Positions 47,693-54,627 of a stretch of 64,000 nt of DNA are shown piece after piece. Under the pieces are notes generated by a model that worked only from the letters and a program-made list of their open reading frames with translations, did not search any database and had not been told where the DNA came from. The DNA is from an uncultured Clostridia bacterium (GTDB lineage Bacteria > Bacillota > Clostridia > RUG12999): the NCBI GenBank assembly GCA_934792465.1, contig CAKVOK010000012.1, positions 1 to 64,000 of the forward strand. Direction: 5' to 3'. The translations under genes were made by a program, and so were the position numbers. Positions within the stretch are counted from its first letter, which is position 1. Each line of letters opens with the position of its first letter.

Positions 47693-48958
47693 ATGAGGAA
47701 TATAGTAAAATCAACAGTGCTTATTGCGGCGGTAATGTGCGCATTACTGCCGTCATATGCGGCAGAATCGGCACAGTACGGAAAAAATCTTACGCAGGTT
47801 TTCGTGGGAGGACGCACGGCAGACGGTACGTTTGAGGATTATATGACAGACGGGGACGACAGCTGGAAAAGGGAAGCAATTCCCTTTAACGGTACCGTAT
47901 TCTTTGATGAGGGCTCGTCCGGAGACAGAACGCTTGTTGCAGAGATAACCGATGAGGAAGCAAGAAACGGAAAAAACAGCCTTAAATTCGACATGGATGC
48001 ATTGGCAAGGTGCTCAACCAATTCGGATAAGTCGGCACGCTTAATATTGCAGAAAAATATAAATTACAAAAAGCCCGGCATAACATACTATTATGAAGCA
48101 TGGGTAAAGCTGCGGGACGAAACGAAGGCACAGCTGCTTGACGAGAATCTGCTAAGCGAGTTTAGCTATCCCGCAATGATAAGACTTGACGACTACGGAA
48201 ACAACGGCAAGTATACAAATGATAAGGCGTTTGCGCACAGTGCCGGTGAAAAAGACGAAAATGGCTGGAGAAAGATAAGCATAACGAAAAAATGTATTGA
48301 TACGGACGGTGTTTTGAAAATAGGTCCGTCGGTATATAATCTGAGAGCAGAGGGCGAAGGACTCGGTGTAATTTACTATGATGACATATCGGCCTATGCA
48401 CTTCCGGATTCAATGCGTGCGGAGTGCGCCAAAAAGATATACGACCCGGACGAGGCGCCGTTATTGTCCGATATAAAGGTTTACGGATGCGATGCTGCCG
48501 GAAATGAAGAAGAATTTGTTGATTACAGTAATATAAAGTATTCGGTGGAAAGCGGCGAAGCTGAGATAAAGGAAGGAAAACTTTACTATAACGGCGAGAG
48601 CAACGGAAATGTTGTACTTAAGGTAGAATTTGCGGGGCTTACAAGCGAGATTACACTGAAATTCGGTACACCGATTAAGATATACGGAATAAGCAGGAAC
48701 GCCGACAATTCGTGCAGAGTTATAATCGGCGATACCACATCACAGGGGCTTGAAGTAACCGTAATGGCAGCGGTGTTTGATGCGAACGGCATTATGAGAA
48801 AAATGGTAAGCACACCGAAAACAAAACTCGGAAATCCGTCTGTAATTATGACACCGGCGGTAAATACAGAGGGTATAGAGGAACCGAAAGTAAAAATATT
48901 TATATGGGACAGTTTATCCGGAATGACGCCGTATGCCGATATAACGGAACCGCAATAA
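47693..48958 (+). CDS. Secreted CBM4/9-like binding protein with shared C-terminal domain
   Basis: This 421-residue protein has a signal peptide (1-24), a galactose-binding-like (CBM4/9-type) beta-sandwich of about 220 residues (ITYYYEAWVKLRDE, GVIYYDDISAYALPD), an Ig-like segment (about 245-325) and the ~85-residue shared C-terminal domain containing VKIFIWDSLSGMTPYAD. It probably binds glycans outside the cell; no catalytic motif is present. It is the last secreted-protein gene of the long operon; an 87-bp gap with a hairpin then leads to the glycyl radical enzyme gene. Confidence 0.78.
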   Translation: MRNIVKSTVLIAAVMCALLPSYAAESAQYGKNLTQVFVGGRTADGTFEDYMTDGDDSWKREAIPFNGTVFFDEGSSGDRTLVAEITDEEARNGKNSLKFDMDALARCSTNSDKSARLILQKNINYKKPGITYYYEAWVKLRDETKAQLLDENLLSEFSYPAMIRLDDYGNNGKYTNDKAFAHSAGEKDENGWRKISITKKCIDTDGVLKIGPSVYNLRAEGEGLGVIYYDDISAYALPDSMRAECAKKIYDPDEAPLLSDIKVYGCDAAGNEEEFVDYSNIKYSVESGEAEIKEGKLYYNGESNGNVVLKVEFAGLTSEITLKFGTPIKIYGISRNADNSCRVIIGDTTSQGLEVTVMAAVFDANGIMRKMVSTPKTKLGNPSVIMTPAVNTEGIEEPKVKIFIWDSLSGMTPYADITEPQ

Positions 48959-48967
48959 TAAGGCGGA

Positions 48968-48993
48968 CGGGCGGGAGCATGGTCTCCTGCCCG
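48968..48993 (+). promoter_or_regulatory. GC-rich hairpin before the glycyl radical enzyme gene
   Basis: CGGGCGGGAG and CTCCTGCCCG form a 10-bp stem (one G-U pair) with a 6-nt loop. It is followed by CTTAACGTATAATT, not a true U-run. It could be a weak terminator or attenuator that lowers expression of the downstream enzymes relative to the secreted proteins. Confidence 0.65.
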
Positions 48994-49045
48994 CTTAACG
49001 TATAATTGCAATAATGCCGAGAAGCGGCAGATTGGAGATTTTTTT

Positions 49046-51097
49046 ATGAATGAACGAATAAAAAGGCAGCTTGATTTTATAAATAACAGGGAGCACCGAA
49101 AGCTTCGAAGGGAACTGACGGAAGAAGAACGGAAGAAAATAGTTAAGCAAATAACAAACAGAGATTTATCGTATATGGAAAGAGCGGTGCTGCGCCTGGA
49201 GCTTTTTCTGAAACACGAAAGGCCTGTTTTGCTTGCAGATACAAGGATTCAGGGACTGCGTACAATAAAAGAATTTCCGGATATTTACGCCGAGGGCGAG
49301 ATGGAGGAAATTAAAAAAACTCATTATGTGCATGAAAAGGGAAAGGTAACAAATTTAGCGTGCGACTATGGGACAGTTCTGAAGGAAGGACTTGAGGGCA
49401 GAAGGAAAAGGCTTGAAAACGGAGAAAAAAAGGATGAAATGTTTGTACGATGCACAAACAGAACAATAGACGTTACAGAGGAATTTGCCGACAGGTATGC
49501 CGAAGAATTGGATAAATGCGGAAATAAAAAGGATGCGGATACGATGCGCAGAATTATAAGATACGGCGCTAATACAATGGAGGAGGCACTGCAGCTTTTC
49601 AGAATTATTCATTTTACGCTTTGGGCATCGTGGTGTTATCATAATACAGTAGGCAGATTTGACCAATGGATATATCCCTTTTATGAGAACGATATAAAAA
49701 ACGGTATATTGACAAAGGAATCGGCTTTGGAGCTTATAGAGGACTTTTTTCTTTCCTTTAACCGCGATTCGGATTTGTATTACAGCCTTGCATGGGGTGA
49801 TAACGGGCAGAGCCTTATGCTGGGAGGCGTAAAGCCGGACGGAACAACTGCCGTAAATGAGCTTACATATATGTGCCTTGAAGCAAGCCGAGAACTGCGC
49901 ATGATAGACCCGAAAATAAATCTGCGTGTGGATAAAAATACGCCTATAGAGCTTTATGAGAAAGGAACAGAGCTTACAAAAATAGGACTGGGGTTTCCGC
50001 AGTATGCCAACGATGACGTTGTAATACCGGGGCTTATAAAGAACGGTTACAAGCCGGAGCACGCAAGGGACTATACGGTTGCGGCATGCTGGGAATTCAT
50101 CATACCGAAATATGCAATGGATATACCGAATATAGGCGGTATGCCGCTTGCGGAAATAATGGACGAAACGATAAAGGAAAATCTTGAGAACTGCAATTCG
50201 GCAAATGAATTAATGGATATTTTCGGCAGAAAGCTCAGACAAAAAGCACTTGAAATGACGGAAAGCTACAAGAATTTGTATATAGAGCCATCGCCGATTC
50301 AATCTCTGCTTATGTGTGGGGCGTTGGAAAGAGGTTCGGATGTTTCGGAGGGACTTATATATAATAACTACGGTTTGCACGGAACGGGATATTCATGTGC
50401 CGCAGACCAGCTTGCGGCGGTTGAATCGCTTATATTCAGAGAAAAACGCATAACCAAAGAACGTTTGCTTGCAGGACTCAACAATAATTTTGAAACTGAC
50501 AGAGAGCTTAGACATATGCTGAGAAACGACGCAGACAAAATCGGACGTGATGCGGCGGCAAATGAAATAGGTGACAAGATACTGGCGGCATTTGCAAAAT
50601 CGCTTGAGGGAATAAAAAACGAGCGAGGAGGAATATACCGTGCGGGAACAGGGTCGGCAATGTATTATATTTGGCATTCCGAAAACATGGGAGCAACTGC
50701 CGACGGCAGAGACGCAAAAGCACCGTTTCCGGCGAATTTTTCGCCTTCGCTGTTTATTTCAAAGGCAGGACCGCTCTCCATACTTAAAGGGTTTGCACCG
50801 AAAAGTCTGGTAAATGCCGTGAACGGAGGACCTATGACGTTTGAGCTGCACGACAGCGTATTCAATGCCGATGACAGCATAAGAAAGGTTGCGGAGCTTG
50901 TGCGTGCTTATATGCTTTGCGGCGGGCATCAACTGCAAATAAATTCGGTAAACAGTGATAAGATGCGCAAGGCGCAGGAACAACCCGAAAAATACAAAGA
51001 CCTTATAGTGCGCGTTTGGGGTTGGAGCGGTCATTTTATCGAACTTGACAAATGCTATCAGGATCAAATAATTATGCGCCGAGAGTTTGGAGTGTAG
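49046..51097 (+). CDS. Divergent pyruvate formate-lyase-like glycyl radical enzyme
   Basis: This 683-residue protein, with no signal, is an oxygen-sensitive glycyl radical enzyme (GRE). The radical site is RVWGWSGHF with Gly659, 24 residues from the C-terminus. The thiyl cysteine is Cys348 in AACWEF with Glu350 two residues on, matching the Cys-x-Glu layout of dehydratase/lyase GREs rather than the Cys-Cys pair of pyruvate formate-lyase. Other family segments are YHNTVGRFDQWIYPFY, MGATADGRDAKAP and GGHQLQINSVNS. It is shorter than most GREs (about 750-850 residues), mainly at the N-terminus. Its activase is encoded 3 bp downstream. Known subfamilies act on glycerol, propanediol, choline, hydroxyproline, isethionate and others; none has a glycan context like this one. 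A sugar or sugar-acid dehydratase or lyase is an inference. Confidence 0.9.
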   Translation: MNERIKRQLDFINNREHRKLRRELTEEERKKIVKQITNRDLSYMERAVLRLELFLKHERPVLLADTRIQGLRTIKEFPDIYAEGEMEEIKKTHYVHEKGKVTNLACDYGTVLKEGLEGRRKRLENGEKKDEMFVRCTNRTIDVTEEFADRYAEELDKCGNKKDADTMRRIIRYGANTMEEALQLFRIIHFTLWASWCYHNTVGRFDQWIYPFYENDIKNGILTKESALELIEDFFLSFNRDSDLYYSLAWGDNGQSLMLGGVKPDGTTAVNELTYMCLEASRELRMIDPKINLRVDKNTPIELYEKGTELTKIGLGFPQYANDDVVIPGLIKNGYKPEHARDYTVAACWEFIIPKYAMDIPNIGGMPLAEIMDETIKENLENCNSANELMDIFGRKLRQKALEMTESYKNLYIEPSPIQSLLMCGALERGSDVSEGLIYNNYGLHGTGYSCAADQLAAVESLIFREKRITKERLLAGLNNNFETDRELRHMLRNDADKIGRDAAANEIGDKILAAFAKSLEGIKNERGGIYRAGTGSAMYYIWHSENMGATADGRDAKAPFPANFSPSLFISKAGPLSILKGFAPKSLVNAVNGGPMTFELHDSVFNADDSIRKVAELVRAYMLCGGHQLQINSVNSDKMRKAQEQPEKYKDLIVRVWGWSGHFIELDKCYQDQIIMRREFGV

Positions 51098-51100
51098 AAA

Positions 51101-51961
51101 TTGAAAGGTACGATATTTTCCGTTGAGGAGTTTGCTGTGCATGACGGAGCAGGTGTGCGTGTAAATGTATTTTTTAAAGGTTGTCCGCTTCGGTGCAGGT
51201 GGTGTCACAATCCGGAAGGGTGGAAATCAAAGCCCGAAGTCGTAAAAAATCCGAATGGGTGCTTAAAATGCGGAATATGCGAGCGTATATGTACACATAA
51301 AGGGAATTGCGTGTTGTGCAAAAAGTGCGTTTATAACTGCCCGAGAGATTTAATAAGAGTCAGCGGTGAAGTGTGGGAAGCGGCGGATTTGGCGGCAAAG
51401 CTGCGCAGTTATAAGGATGTGCTGGAAATGTGCGGCGGCGGACTTACTTTCAGCGGCGGCGAGGTTCTTATGCAAAGCGGATTTTTATGCGAAGTGCTTG
51501 ACGGAACAAAGGGACTTAACCGCATTATCGAAACGTCCGGTTACGGCGGCGAAGCAGAGTTTAAAAGGGTGCTGGACAGAATTGATTTTGCATATTATGA
51601 TATTAAGATTATGGACGAGGAAAAACATAAATTTTATACGGGAGTATCGAACCGAATAATACTTAAAAATGCCGAAGCTCTTATGAAATCGGATATACCG
51701 TTTACCTTCCGGATACCGCTGATGACGGAGGTTAATTGCGACAGTGAAAATATGCATAAGGTATGTGAATTTGCGAGATTGGCAAAAAATATTGTAAGCA
51801 TAGAATTGCTGCCGTATAATGAAATGGCGGGCGCAAAATACCCGCTTGCGGGACTTGAGTATAAATACAGCTTTACAAAACCGAGTGCCGAAGTGCTTGA
51901 CGGTCTTGAGGGTATTATAGAGAGCTACGGAATAAAATGCAACATTCGGGGAAAGGCGTGA
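51101..51961 (+). CDS. Glycyl radical enzyme activating enzyme (radical SAM)
   Basis: This 286-residue protein has the radical SAM cluster Cys28-x3-Cys32-x2-Cys35 in GCPLRCRWCHNPEGW, which binds the 4Fe-4S cluster and S-adenosylmethionine. A ferredoxin-like insert follows with two four-cysteine sets (Cys54, 57, 60, 64 and Cys70, 73, 76, 80), as in activases of glycerol- or hydroxyphenylacetate-type GREs and absent from PflA. GGGLTFSGGEVLMQ and YYDIKIMDEEKHKFYTG are standard. It should generate the Gly659 radical in the upstream enzyme. The start is TTG at 51101, with GGAG eight bases before it. Three base pairs separate it from the GRE gene, so the two are surely co-expressed. Confidence 0.95.
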   Translation: MKGTIFSVEEFAVHDGAGVRVNVFFKGCPLRCRWCHNPEGWKSKPEVVKNPNGCLKCGICERICTHKGNCVLCKKCVYNCPRDLIRVSGEVWEAADLAAKLRSYKDVLEMCGGGLTFSGGEVLMQSGFLCEVLDGTKGLNRIIETSGYGGEAEFKRVLDRIDFAYYDIKIMDEEKHKFYTGVSNRIILKNAEALMKSDIPFTFRIPLMTEVNCDSENMHKVCEFARLAKNIVSIELLPYNEMAGAKYPLAGLEYKYSFTKPSAEVLDGLEGIIESYGIKCNIRGKA

Positions 51962-51971
51962 GGTTAAATTT

Positions 51972-53867
51972 ATGTACGGAAAAAGAGATGCATATTTCGG
52001 AACAAAAAAACAGGGATTTTATAATTCCGTGTGGATTGAGCTTATAGGCTTCGATAAGGATAAAGAGGGGTTCGGGATTGGCGAATATATTAAACATATA
52101 GGTTTCAAACCGGATAAAATATCGCTCCACCTTACAAGTGTGGATTTTGTGAATACCCACAGAGGAATGGCGGGGGAATACAAATTACCGGCATATGCCT
52201 GCTCATATGCCGGGCATCCTTGCAACGATGAGCGTATGCGCCAGGCATGGACGAATTATGAGCTTTCCGCACTTGTACGCGAATTTCATAAGTATGGCGT
52301 AAAGGTATACGCAAGCTTTTTTGATTTGGATGCCGAGCCGGAGCTTGAGGGACGAAAAAAATTTACCGATTTGCACCCCGAGCTTTTGGCGCAGTGTACA
52401 AATAAGGAAGAAACAGAAAAAGGCATACTCATGATAAAGAGGTTTGAAAACGGTGAATTTTATGAGGATTATCTGCTGAAAATGCTTGTATGCGTGTGCA
52501 GGGATTACGGATTTGACGGTGTTCAGCTTGCGGACGGTATTTCATCACCGAGAAATGCTATATGGTTTGCAGACTTTTCTGATGATATTATACAGCAGTC
52601 CGGCATAGAGCTTCCTGACAATGTGGCAAATAAAGCGGAATGGATAAATAAAAACAGGCGAAGGCAGTGGCTTGATTTTTACCGTAAAAGATGGAATGAG
52701 TTTTTGAAAAAAATAATATGCGGACTTAAAGCGGAGGGAATAGAAACAGCGGTAAACAGTGCATGGACACGTGACCCGTTTGAGGCACTGTATCGCTACG
52801 GAACAGATTACCGCACATTTAAGTATGCAGACAGCGTTATTGCGGAAGACGTTTCAACTTCGCTTGCCATCCTTGGATATGAGGACAACCATAATTATGA
52901 GCTGGGATATGAGCGCAGACGTTTCATTCATTATGAATTTATAGCCAATCTTATGGCTGTAAAGGCACAGCTTGGCGAGACACCGGTCACGCCGCTGTTT
53001 GCGGTATGGGATAATCAGGAACAGTGGAACGTACTTCATCATATGCCCACGGCAATGCAGCGCTCTGCCGCCGTGAATTTGGCAAAGCTTTATTTTGACG
53101 GCGAAAAATGGAGACCGGTAACAAACGGAATGCATTTTTGTTTGGGGGACGCACTTTCCGAAAACGACTGGGAATTCATACGCCTTGCAATAGACAACGG
53201 ATATATTGAAAATCCGCAGATTTCCGGAGCAATATTTATATGGTCGGACAGACGAATGGAAAACGAACTTGATGCGCTGATAAATTATGGGAATATACAC
53301 AGCGCAATGTGGCTGGCAAGGCTAAGCGCTGCCGGTGCGGCAATAGGCGGGATAGCGCATATAGATTATCTTGAAAAGCTGCACGGCGATATTGTGGTAT
53401 CAAACCCATCGCTTATGCCGGAGGAGGAAACGGAAAAAATAGGCAGATACACGGGTGGCAGAGTAATTTATATTGAGGATATTCCGAGCCGGGATGTGTC
53501 CGAAAAAACAAATCCCGTGCAGACAGGCTGGCCGAGACCGCTTGAATATGCAGAGGTTTCGGAGGATATAATTGTAAAAACGGTTAATGAAATAAATGAG
53601 TTTGCCGATGTGAAAATTATAAAGTGGTTCGAGCATTGCGGAGCGGCAGAGGTTAAAACCGGAAAGAATACATCACGAATTTTGATTGACAATAACGAAT
53701 ATTATTATGTATTGCCGGAAATTAGAACAAGACGAAAAATAAAGGCAATAAAAATAATAACAAAACCGGACGGCTATCCGCTGAAATACAGCAGCAACAC
53801 TTTTACTGTCAGAGTTCCCGGCAGGGGAATAGACATAGCCGAAATAACTTATGAAAGTGGGATATGA
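51972..53867 (+). CDS. Unclassified cytoplasmic protein, probable TIM-barrel glycosidase-like fold
   Basis: This 631-residue protein has no signal peptide. I do not recognise a family. The first ~400 residues alternate strand- and helix-like segments typical of a (beta/alpha)8 barrel: YGVKVYASFFDLDAEPE, YGFDGVQLADGISSP, IETAVNSAWTRDPFEA, DSVIAEDVSTS and TPLFAVWDNQEQWNV. Acidic residues at strand ends suggest a glycosidase-like active site, but none can be assigned. The C-terminal ~220 residues include a possible Rossmann- or amidotransferase-like part (GDIVVSNPSLMPEEE, GRVIYIEDIP) and a beta-rich end. It lies 10 bp after the activase gene and overlaps the next start by 4 bp, so it probably acts in the same intracellular step as the GRE. 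Confidence 0.6.
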   Translation: MYGKRDAYFGTKKQGFYNSVWIELIGFDKDKEGFGIGEYIKHIGFKPDKISLHLTSVDFVNTHRGMAGEYKLPAYACSYAGHPCNDERMRQAWTNYELSALVREFHKYGVKVYASFFDLDAEPELEGRKKFTDLHPELLAQCTNKEETEKGILMIKRFENGEFYEDYLLKMLVCVCRDYGFDGVQLADGISSPRNAIWFADFSDDIIQQSGIELPDNVANKAEWINKNRRRQWLDFYRKRWNEFLKKIICGLKAEGIETAVNSAWTRDPFEALYRYGTDYRTFKYADSVIAEDVSTSLAILGYEDNHNYELGYERRRFIHYEFIANLMAVKAQLGETPVTPLFAVWDNQEQWNVLHHMPTAMQRSAAVNLAKLYFDGEKWRPVTNGMHFCLGDALSENDWEFIRLAIDNGYIENPQISGAIFIWSDRRMENELDALINYGNIHSAMWLARLSAAGAAIGGIAHIDYLEKLHGDIVVSNPSLMPEEETEKIGRYTGGRVIYIEDIPSRDVSEKTNPVQTGWPRPLEYAEVSEDIIVKTVNEINEFADVKIIKWFEHCGAAEVKTGKNTSRILIDNNEYYYVLPEIRTRRKIKAIKIITKPDGYPLKYSSNTFTVRVPGRGIDIAEITYESGI

Positions 53868-54445
53868 TTATGTATAAAATAGAAAAAAAGGGGACGCCGT
53901 TTGAAATTAAAAATTATCCGTGGGACGAAAACGGTTACCGTCCTAAAACGGTTATAACGATAGGATATGACGAAGGCGGTTTCAGCGTGCATTTTGTTTC
54001 GGAGGAAACAAAGCTGCGGGCGGCGGAAACACAGCATAATACGGCTGTTCATAAGGACAGCTGTATGGAAATATATATGCAATTTGCACCGCAGACAGAT
54101 AAAAGTTATATAAATATAGAGGTAAATCCGAACGGTGCGGTATACAGCTCCGTTTCAACCAGCCGCGAAATATCAAGAAAAATCAGTCCGGAGGATATAG
54201 AAACGCTCGGTGTAAGTACGAAGGTTCATGATTACGGCTGGGAGGTAAGCTATTATATACCGAAACAGTACATAACCAAATATATTCCTTCGTATGTACA
54301 CGAATGCGGAGCGGTTTTAAAGGGTAATTTTTACAAATGCGGCGATTTAACGGTGCATCCGCATTTTGGGTGTTTCGCCGATATAATATGGAAGGAACCC
54401 GATTTTCACAGACCGGAGTTTTTTACCGACTTTAAACTTGTCTGA
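53864..54445 (+). CDS. Cytoplasmic CBM9-like (carbohydrate-binding family 9-like) protein
   Basis: This 193-residue protein has no signal peptide. Motifs of stand-alone CBM9-like domains are present: FSVHFVSEETKLRA, a KDSCMEIYMQFAP motif where family members have D-S-x-E-x-F, YINIEVNPNGAVYSS, WEVSYYIP and a LKGNFYKCGD segment near the end. Such small proteins occur in glycan loci and are thought to bind sugars, but their role is not established. ATGA overlap with the upstream gene implies translational coupling. It is the last gene of the long operon; a promoter for the next two-component system begins 18 bp later. An alternative start at 53870 would shorten it by two residues. Confidence 0.8.
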   Translation: MIMYKIEKKGTPFEIKNYPWDENGYRPKTVITIGYDEGGFSVHFVSEETKLRAAETQHNTAVHKDSCMEIYMQFAPQTDKSYINIEVNPNGAVYSSVSTSREISRKISPEDIETLGVSTKVHDYGWEVSYYIPKQYITKYIPSYVHECGAVLKGNFYKCGDLTVHPHFGCFADIIWKEPDFHRPEFFTDFKLV

Positions 54446-54463
54446 AAATTTTGATATTTTATA

Positions 54464-54492
54464 TTGAAATAAAGTGAAATTTGTGATATACT
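54464..54492 (+). promoter_or_regulatory. SigA-type promoter for the second two-component system
   Basis: TTGAAA, a 17-bp spacer and TATACT are seen 136 bp before the kinase start. The hexamers and spacing are the same as for the regulator/kinase operon at 3.2 kb. Confidence 0.75.
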
Positions 54493-54513
54493 GTAGTTGC
54501 ATAATTAATCCCT

Positions 54514-54536
54514 GTTCCATGGGAGTGCCGTGGAAC
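54514..54536 (+). promoter_or_regulatory. Hairpin in a long 5' leader of the kinase gene
   Basis: GTTCCATGG and CCGTGGAAC form a 9-bp stem (one G-U pair) with a 5-nt loop about 20 nt after the -10 box. A second, weaker stem (GCTTGC with GCGGGC) may follow near 54541-54560. The leader is about 130 nt. It matches no riboswitch class that I recognise. Confidence 0.5.
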
Positions 54537-54627
54537 GACGGCTTGCTTGAAGTGCGGGCTTTATGAAGACATTTTGGAATTATTCAGCAGCCATTGATTA
54601 TAAAATGAAGGTCGGGGAGGAAGACGC

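Noticed and set aside
49355..50062. Open frame of 235 codons antisense to the glycyl radical enzyme gene
   Set aside because: No domain, no start signal, and the opposite strand is unambiguously coding.
49046..51097. Calling the glycyl radical enzyme pyruvate formate-lyase (pflB)
   Set aside because: The Cys-Cys pair of PflB is absent; the site is Cys-Trp-Glu, and the activase has a ferredoxin insert that PflA lacks.
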